A stretch of 64,000 nucleotides of DNA from Sneathiellales bacterium (GTDB lineage: Bacteria; Pseudomonadota; Alphaproteobacteria; JANQFL01). The DNA lies in assembly GCA_028277845.1 (NCBI GenBank), contig JANQFL010000007.1, positions 47,859-111,858 on the forward strand, written 5' to 3'. A program made the position numbers and the translations under genes. Under the pieces are notes generated by a model. That model did no database searches. It was not told where the DNA came from and worked only from the letters and a program-made list of their open reading frames with translations. Positions within the stretch are counted from its first letter, which is position 1. Each line of letters opens with the position of its first letter. Of the stretch, positions 53,694-63,368 are shown one piece after another.

Positions 53694-55535
53694 TCAGATG
53701 TCCTGATAGAAGATTTCGTGTTTGGAGATGGAGATGCATTTGGTCGGACAGACCATGTAGCAGGCGCCGCACCGGATACATTCGTTGTTGTCGATCCAGA
53801 TGGCGCCGACCTGGTTCCATTCCTTCACTTCATGCAGTTCGCCATAGGTGCCGTCTTCCTTGATGTCGACGCCATCGACCATCTTGATACAGTTGCGTGG
53901 TGCCACATCGATACAGGCCCGGCAGTAGATGCAGTTGTCGACGTCGATTTCGTACTTGTGGTAGCAGAGGTAACAGCGCTTGGCCTCTTCGAAGGCCAGG
54001 TCGTTGTCGTAACCCGTCTCCACCTCGTTGACCTGGTTTTCGAACCGGTCGTCCATCTGCAATGTGGGCATGTCCTGGCGTGGGATGAAATCGAAGGACC
54101 GTTCACGCAGCGGTTCCGGCACGGCTTCGATCTTGACCACCTTCTTGCGCCGCTCACGGCCCATCATCCAGGTATCCAGCTGGATGGCCATCTCCCGGCC
54201 GTGGCCGACGGCCTCCACGACGGTGCTGGACCCACGGACATAATCGCCGGCGGCGAACAACCCCGGCACCGACGTCATGCCATCCTCGCCCAGCCGCACA
54301 TTGCCGTAGCGGTCGAGGTCGACCTGGACATCCAGGATGTCGTTGACGGTTTGCTGGCCGATGGCGATGAGCAGCGTGTCGCAGGGCTCGATGAACTCGG
54401 ACCCCTCGATCGGTAGGGCGTGACGCCGGCCGCCCTCGCGCCAGCCGCCTAGGCGGTTCTGGACGAATTTCACGCCGGTCAGCTTGCCATCGTCGTCGGT
54501 GATCACTTCCACCGGTGTGCGCAAGCCGAGGATCTTGACCTTCTCCTTCTTGGCTTCGTGGATTTCCTCGCGGGTGACGGGGATGTATTCCTCGGTGGTG
54601 CGGATATGGATGGTGACGTCATCCGCCCCCAGGCGCAGGGCGACGCGGGCGCAGTCCAGTGCCGTGAACCCGGCGCCCACGACAGCGACTTTCTTGCCCA
54701 CCGATTTCTCCACCCCACGGTGCAGTTCGACCAGGAAATCCAGCCCGTTTTCGGCATCGGCGACATCCCGCGTGATGTCGTAGCCACGCTCCAGGTCCCG
54801 CAATGGCAGGGGAATGGCGGCGGCACACCCGGTGGTCAGAAGAACGGCGTCGTATTGTTTGAGCAGATCGGAGACGCGGATGTCGTCGGAACCGGTACCG
54901 ATGGCGTAACCCGTCTTCAGATCGACGCCAAGACGCAAGGCGTTGTGTACCTCGACATTGAGGATATCCCGCGGCAGCCGGAATTCAGGGATACCGTAGT
55001 ACAGCATGCCACCGGCAATATCCTCTTTCTCGTACATAGTGACGTCATGGCCGAGGGTTGTCAGATCGTGGGCCGCGGCCAGACCGGCGGGTCCGGCGCC
55101 GATGATGGCAACCCGCTTGCCGGACGGTGTGTAGAGGTTTTCGGTGATACGGTGACCGTCAGCCTTGAAATCGGCGGCGGACCGTTTGAGATGGCAGATG
55201 GCGACGGGTTCGCCGTTACCCGGCCAGCCGTGGCGACAGGAATCCTCGCATGGGCGGGAGCAGATCCGGCCCAAGGTTCCCGGCAACACGTTGGCCATAC
55301 GGTTCAGCTCGTAAGACCGGCCATAGCGCTTTTCGATGATCATGCGGATGTAGGCCGGCACGTTGGTGTCGGCGGGACAGGCGGTCTGGCAGGGAATGTT
55401 TTCCCGCACCCAACCGACATCCCGGGGATCGGTGGAAAAACGGACCGGCGTGATGATGCGTTGGCCTATGGACTGGGTTTTGGAGAAATCCTCGTTTTCT
55501 CCAACGCGAACCCGCCTGATCGCTTCCTCCGACAT
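53694..55535 (-). CDS. GltD-like FAD/Fe-S oxidoreductase with C-terminal ferredoxin domain
   Basis: This 613-residue protein belongs to the glutamate synthase small subunit/NfnB-like group. The N-terminus has cysteine motifs for Fe-S clusters (IPCQTACPADTNVPAYI and CSRPCEDSCRHGWPGNGEPVAIC-type segment), two Rossmann folds (VAIIGAGPAGLAAAHDL for FAD, VAVVGAGFTALDCARVAL for NAD(P)), and GLFAAGDYVRGSSTVVEAVGHG near the end of the GltD part. The C-terminus adds two 4Fe-4S motifs (NCIYCRACIDVAPRNC and ECIRCGACYMVCPTKC). It heads the Kor operon and would act as ferredoxin:NADPH electron link. ATG at 55535 has AAGGGAG upstream. Confidence 0.93.
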   Translation of the reverse strand: MSEEAIRRVRVGENEDFSKTQSIGQRIITPVRFSTDPRDVGWVRENIPCQTACPADTNVPAYIRMIIEKRYGRSYELNRMANVLPGTLGRICSRPCEDSCRHGWPGNGEPVAICHLKRSAADFKADGHRITENLYTPSGKRVAIIGAGPAGLAAAHDLTTLGHDVTMYEKEDIAGGMLYYGIPEFRLPRDILNVEVHNALRLGVDLKTGYAIGTGSDDIRVSDLLKQYDAVLLTTGCAAAIPLPLRDLERGYDITRDVADAENGLDFLVELHRGVEKSVGKKVAVVGAGFTALDCARVALRLGADDVTIHIRTTEEYIPVTREEIHEAKKEKVKILGLRTPVEVITDDDGKLTGVKFVQNRLGGWREGGRRHALPIEGSEFIEPCDTLLIAIGQQTVNDILDVQVDLDRYGNVRLGEDGMTSVPGLFAAGDYVRGSSTVVEAVGHGREMAIQLDTWMMGRERRKKVVKIEAVPEPLRERSFDFIPRQDMPTLQMDDRFENQVNEVETGYDNDLAFEEAKRCYLCYHKYEIDVDNCIYCRACIDVAPRNCIKMVDGVDIKEDGTYGELHEVKEWNQVGAIWIDNNECIRCGACYMVCPTKCISISKHEIFYQDI

Positions 55536-55587
55536 GGAACTCCCTTTCCAACTGAGCCGGATCCCGACGGAACGCCGTACCGGCCGA

Positions 55588-56475
55588 TTACGCCCCCAAA
55601 AGTGGCCCCGTGCTCCGCTGCTGGGGCGGCGCAAACTCCAATATGACTCCGCACGCTTCTTCCGGCGGCACCCGGACACCCCCATCCGGCCCGACGTGAT
55701 GCACGATGTTTCCCGCCGACAAGTGCCGTGCCGTATCGGCGGCGTTGGCGACGTGAAAACCCATCGCCGCTATGTACGGCACAGCCGGTTCGTCCTGAAT
55801 GTCAATATCGGGATACAACAGATCCAGGTCCGTTGCGGTGACGAAAAACACGGTCGTTTCACCGACGTGGACGGCCAGGCAGTCATCCGTCGTCGTTGCG
55901 GTGCCCGGCCCGAACAACTTTTCCATGCCTTCCATCAAAGACTCCGGGTCGTTGACGACCACGGCCACGGATGACAGTCCATGGGCGCCGTTGGCATGGC
56001 CGATCCAATCGTTGCGCCAAACCATTTCCCGGTTGAGATGCTGGCATAGGAACGTGCGCACGCCAGCCGTCTCGTCGGCCGGCAAATGAACCAGGCGAAA
56101 ACTGGGCTGAACGGTCCCGTCCGGCAATTCCAGATTGCGCGACAGGTCCTGAACCTCGGACGGATCAAAACCGGCATCGACCAACTTGACGCGCGATCCG
56201 CCGGCATCGGCCGTCTGCAATGCCATGCCGATCAGGCCCTCGCCACGTTCGGCCAGAATGTCGTCCAATCCGGCGGTGAACTGGCTGGCATCGACAATTC
56301 CCAGGAGCTCGACATAATTGTTCGGGAACATGATGCAGTAATTGGCGGTTCCCCAGCCGATATGGCTGCCCCGCGGCGTAACGGTAAAACCCAACCGTTG
56401 ATAGACCGCACGCCCGCTCTCCAAGTCCCGAACGCCGACCAGGGTGTGGTCCACCCCTGTGATCCCGTTTCCCAT
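55588..56475 (-). CDS. VOC-family protein (glyoxalase-like, Glyoxalase_3 type)
   Basis: This 295-residue protein starts with a vicinal-oxygen-chelate half-domain (GVDHTLVGVRDLESGRAVYQRLGFTVTPRG) followed by ANYCIMFPNNYVELLGIVD, and a second half-domain after about residue 150 (SSVAVVVNDPESLMEGMEKLFG). It is of the Glyoxalase_3/PhnB-like group with one predicted metal site. The function is unknown. It lies between the Kor module and the plus-strand GT7 gene, upstream of the Kor genes on the same strand. Confidence 0.82.
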   Translation of the reverse strand: MGNGITGVDHTLVGVRDLESGRAVYQRLGFTVTPRGSHIGWGTANYCIMFPNNYVELLGIVDASQFTAGLDDILAERGEGLIGMALQTADAGGSRVKLVDAGFDPSEVQDLSRNLELPDGTVQPSFRLVHLPADETAGVRTFLCQHLNREMVWRNDWIGHANGAHGLSSVAVVVNDPESLMEGMEKLFGPGTATTTDDCLAVHVGETTVFFVTATDLDLLYPDIDIQDEPAVPYIAAMGFHVANAADTARHLSAGNIVHHVGPDGGVRVPPEEACGVILEFAPPQQRSTGPLLGA

Positions 56476-56667
56476 GGGGGCAATAATGTTCCGAGTTCAC
56501 GGGACTGTAAAGCACCGGAATCGCTGGAATTTTACGTAATGTGCGTGTTCAATGAGTTTTTACCGCTCTGCGCCAAATTGGTTTGGGGGCATCGCCGCAT
56601 GGATACACCTTATTGTTGATCTCATTTGAATTTACTCTCGACGACCAATCCTACCTACTGGACCGAA

Positions 56668-57423
56668 ATGACTGATCCGAAACGTCTTTCCATTATCGTG
56701 CCTTATCGTGACCGGGCGGAACACCTGAGTACGTTCGTCGGTCATATGCTGACCTACTTCTCGCGCGACAAGCTGGACCGACATACGCCCTACAAGATCA
56801 CGATCGTGGAGCAGTTCGATGACGGCTTGTTCAATCGCGGCAAGCTCAGCAATATCGGGTTCGATCTGACCAAGGACGCGTTCGATTATTTCTGCTTTCA
56901 CGACGTCGACTTCCTGCCGATCTGGGCCGATTACCGCTATCCCGACAAACCGACGCGGATCATTTGGCACGGCGCGGATGTCGTACCCTACGAGGAAGGG
57001 GACTCAGTGAAGATCAATCACGACTACGAACGGTATTTCGGCGGAGTCGTATTGTTCACCAAGGAACACTTTCAACGGATCAACGGATATTCGAACGCCT
57101 ACGAAGGCTGGGGCTTCGAGGACAACGACCTGCGGGTGCGCTGCGAGGAGGCCGGATTGGGCCGTGATCTGCGCGACGGCACGTTCCGTCCCCTGCATCA
57201 CAAGAACACCGGGATGGACCGTACGCTCAAATTCAACGACGTCGCGAAGGCCAACAACGCGCGATTCGACAAACGGATCAAAAGCGGCCGGTTCAAGGAC
57301 ATCATGCAGGAGGACGGCTTGTCGGATCTGAGTTACACCGTCGTCTACAGGGACTTTCTGAAAAACCGCAGGTCCGAGGGAGAGATCGAAACGATCGAGC
57401 TGGTGCAGGTGCAGTTCGCCTGA
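56668..57423 (+). CDS. GT7-family glycosyltransferase, beta-1,4-galactosyltransferase-like
   Basis: This 251-residue enzyme resembles animal B4GALT-type galactosyltransferases: SIIVPYRDRAEHLSTFVGHM (N-terminal UDP-sugar fold), FNRGKLSNIGF, the DxD metal site FHDVDFLP (Asp 79 and 81), YFGGVVLFTKEHFQRINGYSN and GWGFEDNDLRVRC (147-159), the equivalent of the WGWGGEDDD motif. The end (DGLSDLSYTV and TIELVQV) also aligns in pattern. No signal or anchor is seen, so it is probably cytosolic and may build surface glycans. The TTG at 56626 is possible, but I start at the ATG 56668. It stands alone, divergent from the VOC gene. Confidence 0.85.
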   Translation: MTDPKRLSIIVPYRDRAEHLSTFVGHMLTYFSRDKLDRHTPYKITIVEQFDDGLFNRGKLSNIGFDLTKDAFDYFCFHDVDFLPIWADYRYPDKPTRIIWHGADVVPYEEGDSVKINHDYERYFGGVVLFTKEHFQRINGYSNAYEGWGFEDNDLRVRCEEAGLGRDLRDGTFRPLHHKNTGMDRTLKFNDVAKANNARFDKRIKSGRFKDIMQEDGLSDLSYTVVYRDFLKNRRSEGEIETIELVQVQFA

Positions 57424-57452
57424 CGATTACTGGACGACGGCTCTTTGATCCG

Positions 57453-57980
57453 TCATTCGCCCTCGAACTCGCACAAGGTCAGTACTTTGACGTCCATCGC
57501 TTCGATCAGCTTGCGGCCGCCCAGGTCCGGCAAATCGACGACGAAGGAACAGCCGACCACTTCGGCGCCGGCCCGGCGCATCAGCTTGATCGCCGCCTCG
57601 GCGGTGCCGCCCGTGGCAATCAGGTCGTCCACCAGCAGAATATGCTCGCCCGCCGTGATGGCGTCTGTGTGCATTTCCACTTCATCGGTGCCGTATTCGA
57701 GCTGGTACTCCTCGCCCATGGTATCCCAGGGCAACTTGCCCTTCTTGCGGATGGGCACGAATCCGACACTCAATTGATGAGCCACGGCACCGCCAAGGAT
57801 GAAACCGCGCGCCTCGATGCCCGCGACTTTGTCGATGCGGACCCCGGCATGGGCCTGCACCAGTTCGTCGACCGTCTTGCGGAAGCCCTGCGCGTCCTGC
57901 AGCAGCGTGGTGATGTCCCGGAACATGATGCCCTCGTGGGGATAGTCCGGAATGGTGCGTATTCGCGATTTGATGGGCAT
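57453..57980 (-). CDS. apt: Adenine phosphoribosyltransferase (Apt)
   Basis: Apt salvages adenine to AMP with PRPP. The 175-residue protein has [37 protein letters not shown], the PRPP loop [21 protein letters not shown] and [21 protein letters not shown] at 57980 is preceded by GGAGG at 5 bases, better than the GTG four codons earlier. It follows mtnP by 25 bases; MtnP produces adenine, so the pair forms a methylthioadenosine salvage unit. Confidence 0.97.
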   Translation of the reverse strand: MPIKSRIRTIPDYPHEGIMFRDITTLLQDAQGFRKTVDELVQAHAGVRIDKVAGIEARGFILGGAVAHQLSVGFVPIRKKGKLPWDTMGEEYQLEYGTDEVEMHTDAITAGEHILLVDDLIATGGTAEAAIKLMRRAGAEVVGCSFVVDLPDLGGRKLIEAMDVKVLTLCEFEGE

Positions 57981-58004
57981 CTCAGCCTCCACTCTCTCGC
58001 TGAC

Positions 58005-58883
58005 TCAGCTACTCAGAACCCGCCCCGCGACGGCATCCAGGGTTTTCAGCACCTCGGGGTCACGCGCTTCGGGCGCGGTGATCATGGCCGTGTCCAATGA
58101 CCGGTCGCAACCGTGCACGCACGGCCGGCGCTCGGCCAACAAGGCCGGTGCCACCCGCTTGACCAACCCGCGCGCCTTGTCGGCATTGCCCAGCAAGACC
58201 TTGATGATGGCTTCCACCTCCACATTGTCGTGGTCGGGATGCCAGCAGTCGAAGTCGGTGACCATGGCGACCGTGGCGTAGCAAAGCTCGGCCTCCCGGG
58301 CCAGTTTGGCTTCCGGCATGTTGGTCATGCCGATCACGGAGCACCCCCACGAGCGGTACAAATTGGATTCGGCCAGGGTTGAAAACTGCGGCCCTTCCAT
58401 GACCAGATAGGTGCCGCCGCGCGTGACCTGGATGCCTTCCGCCTTGGCCGCCGCCTCCAGCGCGTCGCCCAAACGGCCGCATACGGGGTGGGCCATGGAG
58501 ACATGGGCCACCATGCCCGTGCCGTAGAAAGTTTTCAGGCGCTCGAACGTGCGGTCGATGAACTGGTCGACGATGACGAAACTGCCGGGCGGCATGTCCT
58601 CGCTGAACGAGCCGACGGCGCTGAGCGAAATCACGTCAGTGCATCCGGCCCGCTTGAGGCAGTCGATATTGGCGCGGTAATTGATGGTGGTCGGCGAGTA
58701 GCGGTGTCCCCGGCCATGGCGCGGCAGGAACACGAGCTGGATGTCGCCGAGCTTGCCGAAGAACAGCTCGTCCGACGGCTCGCCGAAGGGCGAAACGATC
58801 TTTTCCCACCTGGTGTCGGTCAGGCCCTCGATTTCGTAAAGACCGCTGCCGCCGATCACTCCGATTACCGGTGTTTGCACCAT
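58005..58883 (-). CDS. mtnP: S-methyl-5'-thioadenosine phosphorylase (MtnP)
   Basis: MtnP splits methylthioadenosine into adenine and methylthioribose-1-phosphate. The 292-residue protein has IGVIGGSGLYEIEGL, the phosphate site FLPRHGRGHRYSPTTINYRAN (by segment), SAVGSFSEDMPPGSFVIVDQFIDRT and TYLVMEGPQFSTLAESN with GMTNMPEAKLAREAELCYATV. The first ATG lies two bases after GGGAGA, so the GTG after it may be the true start. It is cotranscribed with apt. A related 5'-deoxyadenosine role is possible. Confidence 0.94.
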   Translation of the reverse strand: MVQTPVIGVIGGSGLYEIEGLTDTRWEKIVSPFGEPSDELFFGKLGDIQLVFLPRHGRGHRYSPTTINYRANIDCLKRAGCTDVISLSAVGSFSEDMPPGSFVIVDQFIDRTFERLKTFYGTGMVAHVSMAHPVCGRLGDALEAAAKAEGIQVTRGGTYLVMEGPQFSTLAESNLYRSWGCSVIGMTNMPEAKLAREAELCYATVAMVTDFDCWHPDHDNVEVEAIIKVLLGNADKARGLVKRVAPALLAERRPCVHGCDRSLDTAMITAPEARDPEVLKTLDAVAGRVLSS

Positions 58884-58985
58884 GTCTCCCAACTTTCCCT
58901 GTTGTTAAGGCCGGCTCCCAAATTCCGACCGTGAACCGTTCCAGGTTCGGCCCGCCGGGTCAACCGCCCTTGGGCCCATTGCACG

Positions 58986-59015
58986 AAAAAGGGCCGCCGA
59001 TCATGCCGGCGGCCC
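58986..59015 (-). terminator. Rho-independent terminator of petABC
   Basis: GGGCCGCCG (58991-58999) and CGGCGGCCC (59007-59015) form a perfect 9-bp stem with a 7-nt loop. On the minus strand it is followed by TTTTT (complement of 58986-58990) and lies 24 bases after the petC stop. Confidence 0.85.
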
Positions 59016-59038
59016 CTATATCTCGGTCCCAAGGGGCG

Positions 59039-60034
59039 TCAGTGAACGTCCGACCAGACCTTGCGTTTGACGAAATACAGCAGGACCGTGAGGATCAGCA
59101 GGAAGATTAGCACCTTGATGCCGATACGCTTGCGGTCTTCCATGCGCGGCTCTGCCGCCCAGGTCATGAAGCTCACGACATCGTAGGCATGCTGCTCGAG
59201 CGTCGGCGCGGTCCCGTCGCTGTACTCGACGGCTTCTTCGCTGAGCGGCGCCGCCATGGCGATGCCCCAGCCGCCGAAAAAGGCGTTGAAGTTCATGTCA
59301 TCCGACAAGCCCATGTCCTCGACACTTTCGACGACAACCGGCTTTTCCGGTTCTTCCGGTTTCTTCGGCTCCTTCGCCTTGCGGCCGCCCGCCACCGCCT
59401 GCTGATACGCCTCGAGTTTGTCCTGGTATTTGTCCAGGTCGTCGTCGTACTGCTTCATCGCATCTTCGTAGGCGTGTTTGCGATTGGTGTTCTCGATGTG
59501 GAAGGCTTCCTTCAGAGTGTCTTCCGACGCCGAATCCTCGTAACCGTGCGCCAACAGCGAATAGACGTAGTTGGCACCGTCTATCCGCGCCTTGATCATC
59601 AGCGACAGATCGGGCGGCAACGCACCGTTGTTGGCGGCACGGGCCTGTTTCTCGTTGGCGTAGGGAGAGGGAATGCGATCCGACGGGATCGGCGCGCGCG
59701 TAATAGGCTCGCCATCCTCGTTGATCGATTCGCCGTCTTCATCGGTCGTCGGGATTCCAATATCCCAGCCCTTGGCAATGGCCTTGACCTGATCTTCCGA
59801 GAAGCCGATCTCCTGAAGGTTGCGGAACGCCAGCAAACGGACCGAATGGCACCCGGCACAGACCTCGCGGTAGACCTGGAATCCGCGCTGGACGGCGGCC
59901 CGGTCGAACGTGCCGAACGGACCGGTATGAGACCAGTCCCGCTGGACAGGATGCACGGCCCCGCCGGCGGCAAACGCTCCGCTTGCGGTGGTCAGCAGGA
60001 TCGCGGCGGCAAAGAGAAGCACAGATTTTCTCAT
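59039..60034 (-). CDS. petC: Cytochrome c1 subunit of the bc1 complex (PetC), with charged insertion
   Basis: Cytochrome c1 carries electrons from the Rieske protein to soluble cytochrome c. The 331-residue protein has a cleavable signal (LLFAAAILLTTASGAFAAG), the haem motif CAGCH (Cys 59 and 62, His 63), a likely axial Met 260 in IAMAAPL and a C-terminal anchor (KVLIFLLILTVLLYFVKRK). Between about residues 178 and 240 there is a charged, Lys/Glu/Pro-rich stretch predicted as a coil, not present in typical c1. The usual YNPYFPG-like segment before the axial Met reads FNAFFGG. It follows petB by 5 bases in the petABC operon. Confidence 0.94.
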   Translation of the reverse strand: MRKSVLLFAAAILLTTASGAFAAGGAVHPVQRDWSHTGPFGTFDRAAVQRGFQVYREVCAGCHSVRLLAFRNLQEIGFSEDQVKAIAKGWDIGIPTTDEDGESINEDGEPITRAPIPSDRIPSPYANEKQARAANNGALPPDLSLMIKARIDGANYVYSLLAHGYEDSASEDTLKEAFHIENTNRKHAYEDAMKQYDDDLDKYQDKLEAYQQAVAGGRKAKEPKKPEEPEKPVVVESVEDMGLSDDMNFNAFFGGWGIAMAAPLSEEAVEYSDGTAPTLEQHAYDVVSFMTWAAEPRMEDRKRIGIKVLIFLLILTVLLYFVKRKVWSDVH

Positions 60035-60039
60035 AGCCC

Positions 60040-61308
60040 TTACTCCCCCGCGCCTTCAAGAACCGGTTCGCTGATACTCTTCGGCAGCGGTTTCGGTTTT
60101 TCGAACCAGCCGATCAGCGGCATCAGGACGATAAAGTGGATGAAATAGTATGCGGTTCCGATTTGTCCCAAATCCACGTACTGGAACGATCGCAGCGCCG
60201 AAAAGACCGGCTCGCTCGGAGCCTTGGCGCCGACGATGCCCAGAATGATGACATCGATGAACAGCAGCCAGAATACCTGCTTGTAGACCGGACGGAAGCG
60301 CGCGCTACGCACCCGAGACGTGTCCAGCCAAGGCAGCACGAACAGGATCAGGATCGAGGCGAACATGGCGATGACGCCGAGCAGCTTGGCATCGATGAAC
60401 CACAGATCGAACGTGATCGACCGCAGGATGGCGTAGAACGGCAGGAAGTACCATTCGGGCACGATGTGCGCCGGCGTGACCAACGGATTGGCCGGGATGT
60501 AGTTGTCCACCTCGCCCAACGAATTGGGCATGAAGAACAGGATCACCGAGAAGAAGATCAGGAAAACACCCAAACCGAACAGATCCTTCGCCGTGTAGTA
60601 CGGATGGAAGGGAATGGTGTCCTGCGGCCCCTTGATGTCGATCCCCAGCGGGTTGTTCGACTTGTGCTCGTGCAGCGCCCAGATGTGCAGGATGACGACA
60701 CCGACCAGCACGAACGGCAGCAGGTAGTGCAGGCTGTAGAAGCGGTTGAGCGTCGGATTGTCGACCGAGAACCCGCCCCACAGCCAGTTGACGATGGATT
60801 CACCGAACACCGGCACGGCGGAGAACAGGTTGGTGATCACGGTGGCACCCCAGAAGCTCATCTGGCCCCACGGCAGCACGTAGCCCATGAAGGCGGTGGC
60901 CATCATGATCAGCAGGATGATGATGCCGAGCCACCACAACACCTCGCGCGGCGACTTGTAGGATCCGAAATACAGGCCGCGGAAGATGTGGATGTAGACG
61001 ACAATGAAGAACATGGATGCGCCGTTGGCGTGCATGTAGCGCATCAGCCAGCCGTAGTTCACGTCGCGCATGATGTGCTCGACCGAGTCGAAGGCGTAAT
61101 CCACATGCGCCGTGTAGTGCATGGCCAGCACGATGCCGGTGACGATCTGCACGACCAGAACGATGCCGGCCAGCGAACCGAAGTTCCACCAGTAGCTCAG
61201 ATTCTTCGGCGACGGATAGGACGTGCCGACCGAATGATCGAGCAGGCTGATGATCGGCAGGCGGTGCTCGAACCAGCGCAGGAAGCGGTTGTTGATCTGC
61301 AATGACAT
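60040..61308 (-). CDS. petB: Cytochrome b subunit of the bc1 complex (PetB)
   Basis: Cytochrome b holds haems bL and bH and both quinone sites. The 422-residue protein has eight helices, with the His pairs in [18 protein letters not shown] and the [19 protein letters not shown] stretch, the Qo-site motif [14 protein letters not shown] (PEWY) and [24 protein letters not shown]. The length matches the bacterial family. It lies between petA and petC; the petA stop is 10 bases upstream of the start. Confidence 0.98.
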   Translation of the reverse strand: MSLQINNRFLRWFEHRLPIISLLDHSVGTSYPSPKNLSYWWNFGSLAGIVLVVQIVTGIVLAMHYTAHVDYAFDSVEHIMRDVNYGWLMRYMHANGASMFFIVVYIHIFRGLYFGSYKSPREVLWWLGIIILLIMMATAFMGYVLPWGQMSFWGATVITNLFSAVPVFGESIVNWLWGGFSVDNPTLNRFYSLHYLLPFVLVGVVILHIWALHEHKSNNPLGIDIKGPQDTIPFHPYYTAKDLFGLGVFLIFFSVILFFMPNSLGEVDNYIPANPLVTPAHIVPEWYFLPFYAILRSITFDLWFIDAKLLGVIAMFASILILFVLPWLDTSRVRSARFRPVYKQVFWLLFIDVIILGIVGAKAPSEPVFSALRSFQYVDLGQIGTAYYFIHFIVLMPLIGWFEKPKPLPKSISEPVLEGAGE

Positions 61309-61318
61309 GGCCGCCCCC

Positions 61319-61849
61319 CTAACCGATCTTGATCACGTCGTCGGACAGAAATTCGTAGGGCGGGATCTCCAGATTGAGCGGAGCCGGTCCCTTGCGAATA
61401 CGTCCGGACGTGTCGTAGTGCGAGCCGTGACAAGGGCAGTACCAGCCGTTGTACTCACCTTGATCACCCAGCGGAATGCAGCCCAGGTGGGTACAGATGC
61501 CGACCATAACCAGCCATTCCGGCTTCTGGACCCGCTCCTCGTCGGTTTGCGGATCGGGCAGGCCATCCAGCTCGACGGCGTTCGCTGTCTCGATTTCCTC
61601 GGCCGTGCGATGGCGCACGAAAACCGGTTTGCCGCGCCAGACGACCGTGATGCTCGATCCTTCGGCAATGGCCGAAATATCGACCTCTGTCGAGGACAGC
61701 GCCAGCACGTCGGCCGACGGATTCATTTGGTCAACGAAAGGCCAGATCGCCGCCGCCGTGCCTACGGCGCCCAGCGCTCCAGTCGCTATGTATAGAAAAT
61801 CGCGGCGGGTCGCGGTGTCCCCGTGTCCGCCATCCGTGGTGCTTGTCAT
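61319..61849 (-). CDS. petA: Rieske iron-sulfur subunit of the bc1 complex (PetA)
   Basis: The Rieske protein takes electrons from ubiquinol at the Qo site. The 176-residue protein has a Tat-type N-terminal anchor ([18 protein letters not shown]), and the 2Fe-2S motifs CTHLGC and CPCHGSHYD, with the two Cys and two His ligands. The first gene of the operon, it is divergent from trmL across a 146-bp gap. PetR, required for bc1 expression in Rhodobacter, has a homologue in this window. Confidence 0.98.
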   Translation of the reverse strand: MTSTTDGGHGDTATRRDFLYIATGALGAVGTAAAIWPFVDQMNPSADVLALSSTEVDISAIAEGSSITVVWRGKPVFVRHRTAEEIETANAVELDGLPDPQTDEERVQKPEWLVMVGICTHLGCIPLGDQGEYNGWYCPCHGSHYDTSGRIRKGPAPLNLEIPPYEFLSDDVIKIG

Positions 61850-61995
61850 TCAGCCAGCCTCGTCAGCTCTCGCACAAATGGCCAGATCTTTCCCATTAAC
61901 TTGGGGTATTGTCCAGCGCGGGACAGGGGGCCGCGACAGCGTGCCGCGCCCCCCCAAACCGCCCGGGGGTTTAACACGAGGTCCCTAGTTAAGCA

Positions 61996-62505
61996 ATGCG
62001 TATCGCCCTATTTCAGCCCGATATTCCACCCAACGTAGGTACAATTCTGCGTTTAGGCGCCTGCCTGGGCATTCCGGTCGACATCATCGAGCCCTGCGGC
62101 TTCCCGTTTTCCGAGAAATCCCTGCGCCGGGCCGGCATGGACTATCTCGATTTGGCCGACATCAGCCGTCATGCCTCTTGGAACGCGTATCTGGCCGCAC
62201 GCAATCGACAGGCCGATGAAAATGGACATGGCCGGTTGTTGCTTTTGACCACGAAAGGTGCGGTTTCCTACACGTCGTTCAACTATCGAGCGGACGACAC
62301 GTTGCTGTTGGGCCGGGAAAGCGCCGGCGTGCCGCCCGCGGTCCATGAGGCCGCCGATGCCCGCCTGACGATCCCCTTGAATACGGCCGCCCGTTCCCTC
62401 AATGTCGCCGTGGCCGCCGCCATGGTGGCGGGCGAAGCCTTGCGGCAAACCGCGGGCTTCCCATCTCGTAACGATGTCGACAATGAGGAGACCGGCCATG
62501 GATGA
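61996..62505 (+). CDS. trmL: tRNA (cytidine(34)-2'-O)-methyltransferase (TrmL)
   Basis: TrmL is a SPOUT methyltransferase that modifies the wobble ribose of tRNA-Leu. The 169-residue protein has [37 protein letters not shown] (by segment), [19 protein letters not shown] and the knot region [29 protein letters not shown]. The length and order fit the family. It overlaps the hemF start by 8 bases. Confidence 0.96.
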   Translation: MRIALFQPDIPPNVGTILRLGACLGIPVDIIEPCGFPFSEKSLRRAGMDYLDLADISRHASWNAYLAARNRQADENGHGRLLLLTTKGAVSYTSFNYRADDTLLLGRESAGVPPAVHEAADARLTIPLNTAARSLNVAVAAAMVAGEALRQTAGFPSRNDVDNEETGHG

Positions 62506-63346
62506 GGTCGAGGAACGGAAGACAACGGCCTCCGAGTGGTTTGTTGAACTGCGCGACAATCTGTGCGCCGCCTTCGAAGCCCTGGAGGACGCCCTGACCG
62601 GGCCGGGATCGGATCAGCCGCCCGGCCGTTTCGAACGCACCGCCTGGGACCGGCCGGGCGGCGGCGGTGGCGTCATGTCGGTGATGCGCGGCCGGGTATT
62701 CGAGAAAGTCGGCGTCAATGTCTCCACCGTCTGGGGCGAGTTCTCGCCCGAATTCCGCGACAAGATCCCCGGCGCTTCCGAAGACGGCAGGTTCTGGGCG
62801 TCGGGGGTCTCGCTGGTGGCACATATGCAGTCGCCGCTGGTCCCGGCGGCCCACATGAACACCCGGCATATCGTCACCAAGGACGCCTGGTTCGGCGGCG
62901 GCGGCGACATGACCTCCACTTATCCGGTCGACGCCGACACCACCGACTTCCACGATGCCTTCAAGCGGGCCTGTGACAATTACGACCCGGACTATTATCC
63001 CAAGTTCAAGAAATGGTGCGACGAATACTTCTATTTGCCCCACCGCAAGGAACCGCGCGGCGTCGGCGGCATATTCTTCGACCGACATAACACGGGCGAT
63101 TGGGATGCCGACTTCGCCTTCACCCGCGATGTCGGCCTGGCATTCCTTTCGGCCTATCCCGCGATCATCCGCAAACACATGAACGAGCCGTGGACCGAGG
63201 AGCAACGGGAGTACCAGTTGGTGAAACGGGGCCGTTACGTCGAGTTCAATTTGCTGTATGACCGGGGCACGGAATTCGGATTGAAAACGGGCGGCAACAC
63301 CGAGGCGATATTGATGTCCATGCCGCCGACGGTGAAATGGCCGTGA
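62498..63346 (+). CDS. hemF: Oxygen-dependent coproporphyrinogen III oxidase (HemF)
   Basis: HemF converts coproporphyrinogen III to protoporphyrinogen IX using O2. The 282-residue protein has [83 protein letters not shown] (by segment) and [29 protein letters not shown] at 62498 has GAGGAGACC upstream; the trmL stop lies 7 bases inside. The trmL-hemF overlap is common in Alphaproteobacteria. Confidence 0.97.
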   Translation: MDEVEERKTTASEWFVELRDNLCAAFEALEDALTGPGSDQPPGRFERTAWDRPGGGGGVMSVMRGRVFEKVGVNVSTVWGEFSPEFRDKIPGASEDGRFWASGVSLVAHMQSPLVPAAHMNTRHIVTKDAWFGGGGDMTSTYPVDADTTDFHDAFKRACDNYDPDYYPKFKKWCDEYFYLPHRKEPRGVGGIFFDRHNTGDWDADFAFTRDVGLAFLSAYPAIIRKHMNEPWTEEQREYQLVKRGRYVEFNLLYDRGTEFGLKTGGNTEAILMSMPPTVKWP

Positions 63347-63368
63347 TACGACGGTTGGGGAGGACCGA

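Noticed and set aside
53692..53820. N-terminal extension of the FAD oxidoreductase
   Set aside because: These 43 codons overlap the ferredoxin domain of the upstream gene in another frame; MAASQHYVIIG is the expected start of the flavoprotein.
60136..61305. 389-codon plus-strand open frame opposite petB
   Set aside because: petB is unmistakable on the minus strand; the plus frame is His/Asp/Gln/Arg-rich shadow sequence.
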